Below, piece after piece: positions 47,862 through 56,990 of a DNA stretch of 64,000 nucleotides (position 1 is the stretch's first letter; every line of letters begins with the position of its first letter). The stretch is taken from NCBI RefSeq assembly GCF_900116285.1, contig NZ_FPAJ01000003.1:124001-188000 (forward strand). Direction: 5' to 3'. The notes under the pieces are model-generated. The model did no database searches and was not told the DNA's origin. It was given only the letters and a program-made list of their open reading frames with translations. The position numbers were made by a program, and so were the translations under genes. Source of the DNA: Sulfitobacter marinus. GTDB taxonomy: Bacteria > Pseudomonadota > Alphaproteobacteria > Rhodobacterales > Rhodobacteraceae.

Positions 47862-48182
47862 ATGGCCACGGTCGCAGTCACAGACTCAACATTCGACGCT
47901 GAAGTTAAAAATTCCGATATCCCCGTAGTGGTGGATTTCTGGGCAGAATGGTGCGGTCCCTGCAAGCAAATCGGACCGTCCCTGGAAGAACTTTCCGCAG
48001 AAATGGACGGCAAGGTAAAAATCGTCAAAGTAAACGTTGACGAAAACCCCAACAGCCCAGCGCAAATGGGTGTTCGCGGCATCCCTGCCCTGTTCATTTT
48101 CAAAGGCGGCGAAGTCGTTTCCAACCTGTCTGGCGCACGTCCAAAGGGCCAAATTCAAAGCTGGATCGAAGAGTCGATCTGA
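47862..48182 (+). CDS. trxA: thioredoxin
   Basis: This 106-residue classical thioredoxin has the active site [13 protein letters not shown] at about residues 27-39 and the cis-proline segment [12 protein letters not shown]. It is a general cytoplasmic dithiol reductant for ribonucleotide reductase, methionine sulfoxide reductases and others. GGAGAG precedes the ATG. It follows addA, as commonly seen in Rhodobacterales, and is followed by a hairpin that separates it from hslV. Confidence 0.96.
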   Translation: MATVAVTDSTFDAEVKNSDIPVVVDFWAEWCGPCKQIGPSLEELSAEMDGKVKIVKVNVDENPNSPAQMGVRGIPALFIFKGGEVVSNLSGARPKGQIQSWIEESI

Positions 48183-48204
48183 GCTGAACCTACGTAAGTT
48201 TGCC

Positions 48205-48232
48205 AAGGGCGCGCCGGAAACGGGGCGCCCTT
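48205..48232 (+). terminator. hairpin terminator after trxA
   Basis: A perfect 8-bp stem AAGGGCGC / GCGCCCTT with extra GC pairing in the loop is followed by a short T-run (TTTG). It sits 22 bases after the trxA stop and upstream of hslV. Confidence 0.6.
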
Positions 48233-48350
48233 TGTGCATGGTCCTGCCAAGGCGCACCCAAACCCGCAAACAACTGCCGGTGCCAAGAGCCGCGCCCTTG
48301 CCCCGCGCGTTTACGGGGACCATATAGAATTCCAGAAAAGGAGACCGAGC

Positions 48351-48908
48351 ATGTCTAGCCAAGAATTTCCCGGATGGCACGGAACAACGATCATCGGCGT
48401 CAAAAAAGACGGTGAAGTCGTCATTGCAGGCGACGGTCAGGTCAGTCTAGGCCAAACCGTGATCAAGGGCACCGCCCGCAAGGTCCGCAGGCTTAGCCCC
48501 GGTGGCTTTGACGTAGTTGCGGGCTTTGCCGGATCGACGGCAGACGCGTTTACCTTGCTGGAACGGCTGGAGGTCAAACTTGAGGCGACGCCAGGGCAAT
48601 TGGCACGGGCAAGCGTTGAGCTCGCCAAGGATTGGCGCACCGACAAATACCTGCAAAAGCTTGAGGCCATGTTGATCGTCACCGACGGCACCGAGCTGTT
48701 GATTATCACTGGCGCTGGCGATGTGCTGGAACCCGAACATAACGTGGCCGCCATCGGATCTGGGGGCAACTACGCCTTGGCGGCGGCGCGCGGCATGATG
48801 GACAGCAGCCGTGATGCAGAAACCGTGGCCCGCGACGCGATGAAAATCGCGTCAGACATCTGCGTTTACACCAATGGCAACCTCACGGTGGAGAAAATCA
48901 AACCATGA
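48351..48908 (+). CDS. hslV: ATP-dependent protease subunit HslV
   Basis: This is the 185-residue proteolytic subunit of the HslUV (ClpQY) protease. The proteasome-like catalytic threonine is in [20 protein letters not shown]; a leader of about 11 residues precedes it and would be removed. Further motifs are [15 protein letters not shown] and [22 protein letters not shown] lies before the ATG at 48351; the open frame extending back to 48234 has no family similarity. The stop overlaps hslU by four bases. Confidence 0.95.
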   Translation: MSSQEFPGWHGTTIIGVKKDGEVVIAGDGQVSLGQTVIKGTARKVRRLSPGGFDVVAGFAGSTADAFTLLERLEVKLEATPGQLARASVELAKDWRTDKYLQKLEAMLIVTDGTELLIITGAGDVLEPEHNVAAIGSGGNYALAAARGMMDSSRDAETVARDAMKIASDICVYTNGNLTVEKIKP

Positions 48909-50212
48909 CCGATCTAACCCCCCGCGAAATCGTATCCGAGCTTGACCGGTTTATCATCGGCCAGAACGATGCGAAACGCGCCGTTGCCGTGGCCTTGCGC
49001 AACCGCTGGCGCCGCAAACAATTGGGCGATGACCTGCGCGAAGAAGTGTATCCCAAGAATATCCTGATGATCGGACCAACAGGCGTTGGTAAGACCGAGA
49101 TCAGCCGCCGCTTGGCCAAACTGGCCCGCGCGCCGTTCCTCAAGGTTGAAGCCACCAAATTCACCGAAGTCGGCTATGTCGGGCGTGATGTTGAACAGAT
49201 CATCCGCGATCTGGTGGACAGCGCCATCCTCATGACCCGCGATCACATGCGCGAAGATGTCAAAGCCAGCGCGCACAAAGCCGCCGAGGAACGCGTGATT
49301 GATGCCATCGCCGGTGAAGACGCCCGCGAAGGCACGCGCGAGATATTCCGCAAAAAGCTGAAAGCGGGCGATCTCGACGCCACAATGATTGATCTTGAGG
49401 TTACCGATACCTCTAGCCCGTTCCCGACAATGGATATCCCCGGCCAGCCCGGTGGTAGCATGGGCATGATGAACCTCGGCGATCTGTTTGGCAAAGCCAT
49501 GGGCGGACGCAAAACCAAGAAACGTCTGTCGGTTGCCGAAAGCTATGAAATCCTGATCAGCGAAGAGGCCGACAAACTGCTGGATGATGAAACGGTTAAC
49601 CGTGCAGCGATTGACGCTGTTGAGCAAAACGGCATCGTGTTTCTGGATGAAATCGACAAAGTTTGTGCGCGGTCTGACGCCCGTGGCGGCGATGTTTCGC
49701 GCGAAGGGGTCCAGCGTGATCTGTTGCCCCTGATCGAAGGCACGACCGTGTCCACAAAACATGGCCCGGTGAAAACCGACCACGTTCTGTTCATCGCGTC
49801 AGGCGCGTTTCACATCGCGAAACCGTCGGATTTGCTGCCTGAATTGCAGGGGCGTTTGCCGATCCGTGTTGAACTGCGCGCCCTGACCGAAGACGATTTC
49901 GTGCGCATCCTGACCGAAACCGACAATGCGCTGACGCTGCAATACACCGCGCTGATGGGTACCGAAGAAGTCGAGGTGACATTCACCGATGACGGCATCA
50001 AAGCACTGGCCAAGATCGCCGCTGATGTGAACCAATCGATTGAAAACATCGGTGCGCGTCGTCTGTACACGGTGATGGAGCGGGTGTTCGAGGAACTGTC
50101 CTTTAGCGCGCCGGATCGCAGCGGTGAAAAAATCACCGTGGATGGCGATTTTGTCGAAAAGAACCTGGGCGAGCTTGTCCGCTCCTCCGACCTGTCGCGC
50201 TACGTGCTTTAG
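48905..50212 (+). CDS. hslU: ATP-dependent protease ATPase subunit HslU
   Basis: This 435-residue AAA+ unfoldase opens with [20 protein letters not shown] and carries Walker [17 protein letters not shown], the pore-loop segment [17 protein letters not shown], Walker [11 protein letters not shown] and the C-terminal sensor-2 region [18 protein letters not shown] ending LSRYVL, which docks into HslV. It has the usual intermediate domain, including [14 protein letters not shown]. It forms a two-gene operon with hslV. Confidence 0.96.
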   Translation: MTDLTPREIVSELDRFIIGQNDAKRAVAVALRNRWRRKQLGDDLREEVYPKNILMIGPTGVGKTEISRRLAKLARAPFLKVEATKFTEVGYVGRDVEQIIRDLVDSAILMTRDHMREDVKASAHKAAEERVIDAIAGEDAREGTREIFRKKLKAGDLDATMIDLEVTDTSSPFPTMDIPGQPGGSMGMMNLGDLFGKAMGGRKTKKRLSVAESYEILISEEADKLLDDETVNRAAIDAVEQNGIVFLDEIDKVCARSDARGGDVSREGVQRDLLPLIEGTTVSTKHGPVKTDHVLFIASGAFHIAKPSDLLPELQGRLPIRVELRALTEDDFVRILTETDNALTLQYTALMGTEEVEVTFTDDGIKALAKIAADVNQSIENIGARRLYTVMERVFEELSFSAPDRSGEKITVDGDFVEKNLGELVRSSDLSRYVL

Positions 50213-50225
50213 GACTTTTCTTTCT

Positions 50226-50255
50226 GCCATGCGCCTGAGAATGATGGCGCATGGC
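50226..50255. terminator. 10-bp perfect hairpin spanning the MFS start codon
   Basis: GCCATGCGCC (50226-50235) pairs perfectly with GGCGCATGGC (50246-50255) around a 10-base loop, 13 bases after the hslU stop, followed by ATATTTTC. It resembles a terminator for hslVU, but the ATG of the MFS gene (50251) lies in the right arm, so the same stem could limit translation of the transporter. Confidence 0.55.
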
Positions 50256-51477
50256 ATATTTTCAATTCATCCGCGCCAATTGGCTGTTTTTGTTGGCAGG
50301 TTTTCTGCTGACCTTTACGTCGTCCTATGGGCAAACCTACTTTATCTCGCTTTTCGCGGGCGAGATTAAGGGCAGTTTCGGCCTAAGCGATGGCCAATGG
50401 GGTGGCATCTATACCATCGGCACGACGCTTTCGGCGATCACGATGGTTTGGGCGGGCGTTCTGACGGATCGGTTTCGCGTCCGCCACTTGTCATTCTGGG
50501 TGATGATTGCGCTGGCCACGGCCTGTCTGGCGATGGCTGCTGTGCCAAACTGGATCGCGCTGATCTTTGTTATTTACGCGCTGCGGCTGACCGGGCAGGG
50601 GATGATGTCACAGCTGGGATCAGTCGCCATGGTCCGCTGGTTCGAGGCGACACGCGGCAAGGCGCTTTCGCTATCCTCGATGGGGTTTGCGGCGGGCCAA
50701 GCCATCTTACCCATTGTTTTCGTAGCACTTTTCGCTAGCTTTCATTGGCGTAGCCTGTGGGTGTTGGCCGCCGCCCTGATATTGATCACCATGCCGGTGA
50801 TGCTGGCCCTGTTGCGCCAAGAACGCACCCCGCAATCCATGGCTGAAACCACGCAGGTGGCAGGGATGGACGGGCTGCATTGGACGCGTATGCAGATGAT
50901 GCGCCACGGTTTGTTCTGGCTGATGATCCCGATGATTATCGGCCCGTCGTCATGGGGAACGGCATTGTTTTTCCAACAGGTCCACCTGACCGAGGTCAAA
51001 GGCTGGTCGCTGGTCAGTTTCGTCGCGCTGATGCCGCTTTATACCGTCACATCGGTGATTTCGATATTCGTATCGGGTTGGGCGGTTGACCGTTTCGGGG
51101 TGAACCGCGTGACGCCCGTGCAAATGCTGCCCTTTGCGGTGTCTTTTGCAGTTCTCGCCTTTGCGGACACGATTGCGATGGCAGGTGTTGGATTGATGAT
51201 TTTTGGCGTCGGGCAGGGGATGCAGGCCACCGCGACTTCCGTGTTCTGGGCGGAATTTTACGGCACGCGCTATATCGGGTCGATCAAGGCGGTTGCCGCC
51301 GCGCTGATGGTTTTCGGATCGGCGGTTGGCCCCGGGGTCACGGGCCTGTTCATTGATCTAGGCGTGGATTTCCCCGAACAGATGATCCCGATTGCCATTT
51401 ATTATGTGATTGCCGCCGCCATGGCGACGACGGGCGTCTTGAAATATCAAGGCAGGCTGGCCCGCGCTCAGCGTTGA
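50251..51477 (+). CDS. major facilitator superfamily transporter
   Basis: The 408-residue protein has about 12 hydrophobic segments in two halves of six, beginning with WLFLLAGFLLTFTSSYGQTYFI. The MFS loop 2-3 motif appears as GVLTDRFRVRHLSFWVM and a related one in the second half as GWAVDRFGVNRVTPVQM. The substrate is unknown. Its start codon is inside a hairpin and the ribosome binding site is weak, so expression may be low or controlled. It converges with the Smr gene, overlapping by ten bases. Confidence 0.85.
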   Translation: MAYFQFIRANWLFLLAGFLLTFTSSYGQTYFISLFAGEIKGSFGLSDGQWGGIYTIGTTLSAITMVWAGVLTDRFRVRHLSFWVMIALATACLAMAAVPNWIALIFVIYALRLTGQGMMSQLGSVAMVRWFEATRGKALSLSSMGFAAGQAILPIVFVALFASFHWRSLWVLAAALILITMPVMLALLRQERTPQSMAETTQVAGMDGLHWTRMQMMRHGLFWLMIPMIIGPSSWGTALFFQQVHLTEVKGWSLVSFVALMPLYTVTSVISIFVSGWAVDRFGVNRVTPVQMLPFAVSFAVLAFADTIAMAGVGLMIFGVGQGMQATATSVFWAEFYGTRYIGSIKAVAAALMVFGSAVGPGVTGLFIDLGVDFPEQMIPIAIYYVIAAAMATTGVLKYQGRLARAQR

Positions 51478-52049
51478 CGGCGCAGATAAACGTAATAGGC
51501 ACCGCCGCCGCCGTGGCTGATATGGGCCTGACTGACTTGTAACACGGCGCTGGCCAGCGGCGGCATCGACAGCCATTGCGGCACCTGATGGCGCAAAACG
51601 CCGTGGCGCACCGGAATGGGCCCGCCTTCGTCGCGCATTTTACCTTTGCCGGTAATGACCAAGACCAAGCGTTTGCCGTTTTTATGCGCATTCAAAATGA
51701 ACCGCGTCAGGGCAGGGTGCGCGCGATCCAACGTCATCCCATGCAGGTCGATCCGGCCTTCCGGGTTTAGCTTGCCACGTTTGAGTTTGGTAAACGCCTT
51801 GCTGTCCATTTGCACCGGCGATTTGCGGATTTGATCCGGCAGGGATGGCATCAAATCATGGGTGGAACGGCGCGGTTTCGGATTGGGTTTGCCCATTATA
51901 ACGGAGGTCGTTTTATGGATCTGGGGGGGGCTGGGGGCAGGGCCGTCAATTTCGGCGCGAAACAACTGGTTCAGGTCCAGCTTTTCCGTCCGTTCCGTCA
52001 CCTTTTGCCACAGCGAAAGATCATCTTTGTTCAATCGTTTGCGCGTCAT
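51468..52049 (-). CDS. Smr/MutS2 C-terminal domain protein
   Basis: The 193-residue protein has a poorly conserved, basic N-terminal half and a C-terminal Smr domain with the DLHGMTLDRAHPALTRF motif (DLHG, about residues 98-115) and LVLVITGKGKMRDEGGPI containing TGKG. Smr domains are structure-specific nucleases or RNA/DNA-binding modules. It starts MTRKRLNKDDLSLWQKV, like other alphaproteobacterial Smr proteins. It overlaps the mltA stop by four bases and is probably cotranscribed with mltA and the Tim44-like gene. Confidence 0.88.
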   Translation of the reverse strand: MTRKRLNKDDLSLWQKVTERTEKLDLNQLFRAEIDGPAPSPPQIHKTTSVIMGKPNPKPRRSTHDLMPSLPDQIRKSPVQMDSKAFTKLKRGKLNPEGRIDLHGMTLDRAHPALTRFILNAHKNGKRLVLVITGKGKMRDEGGPIPVRHGVLRHQVPQWLSMPPLASAVLQVSQAHISHGGGGAYYVYLRRQR

Positions 52050-53104
52050 AGCAGCGGTTCTGGCAGCAGGGCATAGGCGCGTTGGATCGGCATCAAAACA
52101 ACCATCCGGCCCGGATCGCGCAGCTTGCCTGCTGCACGGCCGGCTTCTTCACCGGTGCCAAAGAAGATATCAGCACGTTGCGCGCCCTTGATCGCGGAGC
52201 CTGTGTCTTGGGCGACCATCAGACGGTTCAGCGGGGCTTCGCCTTTTTTCTCGATCCAGACGGGTGCGCCGAGCGGGATAAATTTCGGATCAACCGCAAT
52301 GCTGCGCATGTCGGTGACCGACCGGTTCATCGCGCCAAGCGGGCCCTTGTCCGCCGGCACCTGGTTCACCTCGCGAAAGAAAACATAGGAGGGATTGTGA
52401 TTGAGTAGATTACGCCCGCTCTTGGGGTTGCGGCGCACCCAGTTTTTGATGACCTCGGCGCTGACCTGATGCGCGTCGTAAACCCCGCGCCGCACCAGTT
52501 CGACACCAATAGACCGATAGGGATGGCCGTTTGCACCACGATATCCAACGCGGATGAATTCCCCGTTCGGCAGGCGGATGCGTCCAGACCCTTGAATTTG
52601 AAGGAAAAACAATTCAACCGGATCATCGACATATGCGATCTCCAGGCCGCGGCCTTTCATCACATCGGTATTCAGAATGTCCCGTCGTGACAGCCATCGG
52701 TTTTTCGCCTTTGCCTCTTTCGGCATGGCATAGACCGGATATTTAAACCGCGAGGACGGGGTAAGGTCGCCATCCAGTTCAGGTTCAAAATAGCCGGTGA
52801 ACATCGCGTCCTGGCCATCTTCGATCATAACGGGGCGAAAGAACAGCTCAAAGAACTGACGCGGATCCGGGTTGGCCTCGGCAAAGCTGCACAGATTGCG
52901 CCAATCCACATCCTCCATATCGCGGCAGGTGTTCAGGAATGTCGCAAGGGCGGTGGCGTGGTCATCGGATTCCCATCCGTCCAACTGCCCGAAATCAATA
53001 ATGGTATGCGTCACATCTGCGAAAGCGGGCGGCACCGTCAGGCCCGCCCAAAGAACAGTGCCCGCACAGGCACGAATTAACCGTCTGTAGAAACGAGCAA
53101 CCAA
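52046..53104 (-). CDS. mltA: membrane-bound lytic murein transglycosylase A
   Basis: The 352-residue protein has an N-terminal signal sequence (RFYRRLIRACAGTVLWAGLT, cleaved near AFA) and the MltA domain with FTGYFEPELDG and VFFREV, then a 3D domain with the catalytic Asp in VAQDTGSAIKGAQRADIFFG. It cleaves peptidoglycan glycan strands giving 1,6-anhydro-MurNAc, which links to the AmgK/MurU recycling genes in this window. The likely start is a TTG at 53104, since no ATG or GTG precedes the signal peptide; it overlaps the Tim44-like gene by 28 bases. Confidence 0.9.
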   Translation of the reverse strand: MVARFYRRLIRACAGTVLWAGLTVPPAFADVTHTIIDFGQLDGWESDDHATALATFLNTCRDMEDVDWRNLCSFAEANPDPRQFFELFFRPVMIEDGQDAMFTGYFEPELDGDLTPSSRFKYPVYAMPKEAKAKNRWLSRRDILNTDVMKGRGLEIAYVDDPVELFFLQIQGSGRIRLPNGEFIRVGYRGANGHPYRSIGVELVRRGVYDAHQVSAEVIKNWVRRNPKSGRNLLNHNPSYVFFREVNQVPADKGPLGAMNRSVTDMRSIAVDPKFIPLGAPVWIEKKGEAPLNRLMVAQDTGSAIKGAQRADIFFGTGEEAGRAAGKLRDPGRMVVLMPIQRAYALLPEPLL

Positions 53105-53736
53105 TTTGGATCATCCGAACCCATGACCCGCGCGAATACCCACGTGTCTTTTTGACGTATCACTTCAGTCGGGCTGCCCTCAACGACATTGCCCTCTTTG
53201 TCTTTCACGACCGACGTCATTTCCGCGACAAACTTGATGGTCAACTCTGCCTCGTTGGTGGCGTTGTCCATCGTCGCATTGTCCAGTTCCATTTCACGAA
53301 TACCGATGAATTGGGATTCAACTGTCAGGCCTTGATCTTCGCGGGCCGCAACCCCGTCAACAAAGCTTTCGTAGATGTCTTCGGACAGGAACGGTTTGAT
53401 TTCGTCGAGATTGGCATGCTCATAGCCCATCACGATCATCTCATAGGCGCCGCGCGCCCCGCCCAGAAAATCGCTCACACCAAAGGACGGCTCTACCCGT
53501 TTCATATCAGCCAGAGCAATCGCCGTGTCGGACCCTTCGGCCGCGTGATCGGTGATGTCCAGATCCGGGCCACCTTCGATCACTTCGAAAGCAGGGCCTG
53601 AGGATTTTTTGACAGGGCCATCCACCTCGGGTGTTTTTTCAAAACCTTCGCGTGTTCCCAGTGCATTTTTCAAACGCAAAATCAGGAATACCGCAATGCC
53701 GGCAAGCACCAGAAGCTGTATTAGGGGCGAATTCAT
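53077..53736 (-). CDS. Tim44-like domain protein
   Basis: The 219-residue protein has one N-terminal membrane helix (SPLIQLLVLAGIAVFLILRL), a charged linker, and a Tim44-like domain from about residue 90: GARGAYEMIVMGYEHANLDE, SEDIYESFVDGVAAREDQG and a C-terminal WVFARVMGSDDPNWLLVST. Bacterial relatives of mitochondrial Tim44 (TimA) may act at the inner membrane in protein handling. ATG at 53736 is preferred; the frame further upstream runs into the divergent fxsA promoter region. It heads the Tim44-mltA-Smr operon. Confidence 0.88.
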   Translation of the reverse strand: MNSPLIQLLVLAGIAVFLILRLKNALGTREGFEKTPEVDGPVKKSSGPAFEVIEGGPDLDITDHAAEGSDTAIALADMKRVEPSFGVSDFLGGARGAYEMIVMGYEHANLDEIKPFLSEDIYESFVDGVAAREDQGLTVESQFIGIREMELDNATMDNATNEAELTIKFVAEMTSVVKDKEGNVVEGSPTEVIRQKDTWVFARVMGSDDPNWLLVSTDG

Positions 53737-53838
53737 AGGAACCTCTTGGTGAGAAACATGGAAACGTGGGTCTGTTGCCCTTATGTAGGGTGTGAACCGG
53801 GCCAAGTCCACTCTGGCCCTTATGAAAGGACCCGCGAC

Positions 53839-54336
53839 ATGTGGCTGTTTTTGGCATTTATTGCTGTACCTTTGATCGAAATTGCGTTGTTTATCCAAAT
53901 AGGTGGGGCAATCGGCCTTGGCTGGACGCTGGCCATCGTCGTGGTGACCGCGCTGATCGGCACCTCGCTGATGCGCGCGCAAGGTGCCCTGGCGCTAAGC
54001 CAGCTCAGATCATCCTTGTCCGAGATTCGCGATCCGACCGAACCTTTGGTCAATGGGGCGATGATCCTGTTTGCCGGTGCTTTGCTCCTGACGCCGGGGT
54101 TTTTCACGGACGCGGTTGGCTTTGCGCTATTGGTGCCGGGTATTCGCGCCGTGCTATTTGGTGCGATCCGATCACGCGTCAACGTCAGCGGATCGGTGAA
54201 TTTCAGCGGCGGGTTTGCCAACACGCGCAAACAACCGCACCGGCCAATGCAGGGTGACGTGATTGACGGCGAATACCACGAGCTGTCCGAAGATGAAAAA
54301 AGGGCCCAGCACCCGTCTGGTTGGACAAAGCATTGA
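53839..54336 (+). CDS. fxsA: FxsA family inner-membrane protein
   Basis: The 165-residue protein starts MWLFLAFIAVPLIEIALFIQ and has three or four hydrophobic segments with the family motifs GGAIGLGWTLAIVVVTALIG and PGFFTDAVGFALLVPGIR. FxsA of E. coli is known for blocking F exclusion of phage T7 when overproduced; its normal role is unclear. AAAGGA lies eight bases before the ATG at 53839; an upstream in-frame opening from 53746 is not supported. It is divergent from the Tim44-like gene and upstream of secB. Confidence 0.88.
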   Translation: MWLFLAFIAVPLIEIALFIQIGGAIGLGWTLAIVVVTALIGTSLMRAQGALALSQLRSSLSEIRDPTEPLVNGAMILFAGALLLTPGFFTDAVGFALLVPGIRAVLFGAIRSRVNVSGSVNFSGGFANTRKQPHRPMQGDVIDGEYHELSEDEKRAQHPSGWTKH

Positions 54337-54399
54337 GGGCCGCCCCTAGGTCTGATAAAGCCAGCCAAACGCATTTTTTACCCTCAAGGAGCCCGCAAT

Positions 54400-54891
54400 A
54401 TGGCTGAAGAAGCAGCAGCACAACCAACACAAGCAGCCCAGCCGCAGATGCGCATTCTGGGCCAGTTTATTCGCGACATGTCGTTCGAGAATATTATGGC
54501 ACAAAAAGGCGCGCCAAGTGATGTGCAGCCCGACGTTCAGGTTCAGGTAAACCTGGATGCGAAAAAGCGGTCCGCCGAAAACCAATACGAAACCGCGATC
54601 AAGCTGAAAGTGACATCAAAGGCCAAAGACGGCGACGCGATGCTGTTCTTGCTCGAGATCGACTATGTCGGCATTTTCCACATTGAAAACGTGCCAGAAG
54701 ATCAGATGCACCCGTATTTGTTGATCGAATGCCCTCGGATGATTTTCCCGTTCCTGCGCCGCGTTGTCAGTGACATCACGCGCGATGGTGGCTTCCCGCC
54801 GTTGAACTTGGAAAACATTGATTTTGTTGCGCTTTACCGCAATGAAATTGCACGGCGTCAGGCCGAGAACCCACCAAAAGCAGACGCCTAA
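54400..54891 (+). CDS. secB: protein-export chaperone SecB
   Basis: The 163-residue cytoplasmic chaperone holds unfolded preproteins for SecA. Family text includes LGQFIRDMSFENI near the start, YETAIKLKVTSKAKDG, FHIENVPEDQMHPYLLIECP and FPFLRRVVSDITRDGGFPPL. The N-terminus is rich in Ala and Gln. AAGGAG precedes the ATG. The stop overlaps that of the convergent dnaQ gene by four bases. Confidence 0.96.
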   Translation: MAEEAAAQPTQAAQPQMRILGQFIRDMSFENIMAQKGAPSDVQPDVQVQVNLDAKKRSAENQYETAIKLKVTSKAKDGDAMLFLLEIDYVGIFHIENVPEDQMHPYLLIECPRMIFPFLRRVVSDITRDGGFPPLNLENIDFVALYRNEIARRQAENPPKADA

Positions 54892-55574
54892 AGCGTCTTC
54901 CAAAGTGCGCTGTCGCCCAGTTTGCTGACAAATTCGGCATGGGCGGCGGCTTCGTCCTGCGATATCCGCGAGGACAGGGGATTGGGCCGCGGTTTTGGCA
55001 TCCAATCTTGGGACACATCGCCCGCCTTACGCTCGGGCTTGGCAGACAGTCCAAAGTCTGGCTGGCGTCCGCCGATCAGCTCCAGATACACTTCGGCCAG
55101 AATTTCACTATCTAGCAAAGCGCCGTGCAGCGTGCGCGAGGTGTTATCGATCCCAAAGCGGCGGCACAATGCGTCCAGCGACGCGGGCGACCCGGGGAAC
55201 CGTTTGCGGGCAATGGCCAACGTATCAAGCGCCCGTTCCCACGGGATTTGCGGCAGGTTCATCCATCTTAGTTCAGCGTTCAAAAACTTGATGTCGAATG
55301 CCGCGTTGTGGATGATCAGCTTGGAATCACCGATGAAATCAAGGAATTGCTGCCCAATATGCGCAAACTTGGGCTTATCGCGCAAAAATTCATCACCAAG
55401 CCCGTGCACCTGAAACGCCTCGTCCGGCATACTGCGTTCGGGATTAATATATTGGTGATAGGTTTCGCCAGTCGCCACGTGACCCACCAGTTCAACGGCA
55501 CCGATTTCGACAATGCGGTCGCCGCTTTCAGGATCAAAGCCGGTGGTTTCCGTATCCAGTACGATCTCACGCAT
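54888..55574 (-). CDS. dnaQ: DNA polymerase III epsilon subunit
   Basis: The 228-residue proofreading 3'-5' exonuclease has Exo I (IVLDTETTGFDPESGDRIVE), Exo II (IIHNAAFDIKFLNAE) and Exo III (RTLHGALLDSEILAEVYLEL). The C-terminal tail carries the polymerase-binding extension typical of alphaproteobacterial epsilon subunits. It overlaps coaE by eight bases and is the last gene of the maf-aroE-coaE-dnaQ operon. Confidence 0.95.
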   Translation of the reverse strand: MREIVLDTETTGFDPESGDRIVEIGAVELVGHVATGETYHQYINPERSMPDEAFQVHGLGDEFLRDKPKFAHIGQQFLDFIGDSKLIIHNAAFDIKFLNAELRWMNLPQIPWERALDTLAIARKRFPGSPASLDALCRRFGIDNTSRTLHGALLDSEILAEVYLELIGGRQPDFGLSAKPERKAGDVSQDWMPKPRPNPLSSRISQDEAAAHAEFVSKLGDSALWKTL

Positions 55575-56157
55575 GGGTTAGCTTTCCTTTGATATCCTCG
55601 ATGATAGCCAATACTTGGGCGCGGGCGTGTTCAAGCGTGTCTGTCTCGATCACATAATCTGACAGTGCACATTTTTCATCATTTGGCATCTGCTTGGACC
55701 GTATATTTTCGAACTGTTCCAGCGTCATCGTGCCCCGTGCCATAACCCGTTCCTGCTGTGTTTCCGCTGAAACCGTTACACATGCAACCGCGTCCATGCG
55801 TTTATTACCGCCCGTTTCAAAGATCAGCGGAATATCGAGGACCACGATATCAGAGGTCGTGTTTTCGAGAAAGGCGGCACGGTCCTGACCGACCAGCGGA
55901 TGCACGATTTCTTCGATCTTTTTCAACGCATTCGGATCATTGGCAATAATCGTCTTGAGCGCCGGACGCGATACTTCGTCATTAATCACGGCCTCTGGAA
56001 AGGCATCTGCAAACGCGGGAACGGCGGCACCGCCTTTGGCATAAAGACGGTGAACGGCGGCATCAGCATCCCACACCACACATCCGGCATCGGCGAACAT
56101 GGCAGCGGTTGTCGATTTGCCCATGCCAATTGACCCTGTCAGCCCCAGCAAAAACAT
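55567..56157 (-). CDS. coaE: dephospho-CoA kinase
   Basis: CoaE carries out the last step of coenzyme A synthesis. The 196-residue P-loop kinase has Walker A LTGSIGMGKSTTA, DADAAVHRLY, the substrate lid region EIVHPLVGQDRAAF and VLDIPLIFETG. It shares one base with aroE (upstream) and overlaps dnaQ (downstream). Confidence 0.95.
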   Translation of the reverse strand: MFLLGLTGSIGMGKSTTAAMFADAGCVVWDADAAVHRLYAKGGAAVPAFADAFPEAVINDEVSRPALKTIIANDPNALKKIEEIVHPLVGQDRAAFLENTTSDIVVLDIPLIFETGGNKRMDAVACVTVSAETQQERVMARGTMTLEQFENIRSKQMPNDEKCALSDYVIETDTLEHARAQVLAIIEDIKGKLTHA

Positions 56158-56990
56158 CAGCGCAGGGCCGCCGCGCGCGTTTCATCGTCAACAACGGGAC
56201 GGGTGCCGAACCAGCGTTCAAACGCGGGAACCGCCTGATGTAAAAGCATGCCAAGCCCGTCGACCGTAACACAGCCGACCCCTTCGGCGGTTTCCAGTAG
56301 TTTGGTTTTGAGAGGGTTATAAACCAGATCGGTCACAACCGTCTGAGCACGTAACGCGTCCAATGGCACGCGCAGCTCGGATTTGCCTGACATGCCAAGA
56401 GAGGTCGTATTCACCAACAGCGCAGCATCCTCAAGCATATTGCCCGCTTGGGTCCAGTCATAAACTGTCACCCGGGCGCCAAAAACAGAGCGCAGGTTCT
56501 CGGCCCGCACGCGTGTCCGATTGGACAGCATAATTTCCGGCACACCCGCATCCAGCAGTGACGAAATAACCGCACGCGCAGCACCGCCTGCCCCAAAGAT
56601 CGCCGCAGGGCCATCGCTGGGCACCCAATTCGGGGCACCGGATTTCAGGTTTTCCAGAAACCCGTAACCGTCTGTATTATCGCCGAAAATTTTGCCATCA
56701 TCGCAAAAGACAAGCATATTAACCGCGCCGATCAACGCTGCGCGATCCGTTACAGTATCGACGATGTTCATCACCGCTTCTTTATGTGGGACCGTAATAT
56801 TTGCGCCGACAAAGCCCATCTTGGGCATGGTACGCAGCACCTGTTCCAGATCCTTTGGCAAAACATCCATCGGGATATAGGCCCCCTGAAGGCTCATCGT
56901 TTTCAGCCAATGCCCGTGAATTTGCGGTGATCTGGAATGCGCGATCGGCGATCCTATCACAGCCGCAAGCGGTATTTTCGGCAAACTCAT
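56157..56990 (-). CDS. aroE: shikimate dehydrogenase (NADP+)
   Basis: AroE reduces 3-dehydroshikimate to shikimate in aromatic amino acid synthesis. The 277-residue enzyme has the shikimate-binding SRSPQIHGHWL, the catalytic Lys in NITVPHKEAVM, DNTDGYGFL, and the NADP-binding GAGGAARAVISSLL. It overlaps maf by four bases and coaE by one. Confidence 0.95.
   Translation of the reverse strand: MSLPKIPLAAVIGSPIAHSRSPQIHGHWLKTMSLQGAYIPMDVLPKDLEQVLRTMPKMGFVGANITVPHKEAVMNIVDTVTDRAALIGAVNMLVFCDDGKIFGDNTDGYGFLENLKSGAPNWVPSDGPAAIFGAGGAARAVISSLLDAGVPEIMLSNRTRVRAENLRSVFGARVTVYDWTQAGNMLEDAALLVNTTSLGMSGKSELRVPLDALRAQTVVTDLVYNPLKTKLLETAEGVGCVTVDGLGMLLHQAVPAFERWFGTRPVVDDETRAAALR

Noticed and set aside
48914-49783. 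Minus-strand open frame opposite hslU
   Set aside because: It mirrors conserved hslU codons and has no independent support.
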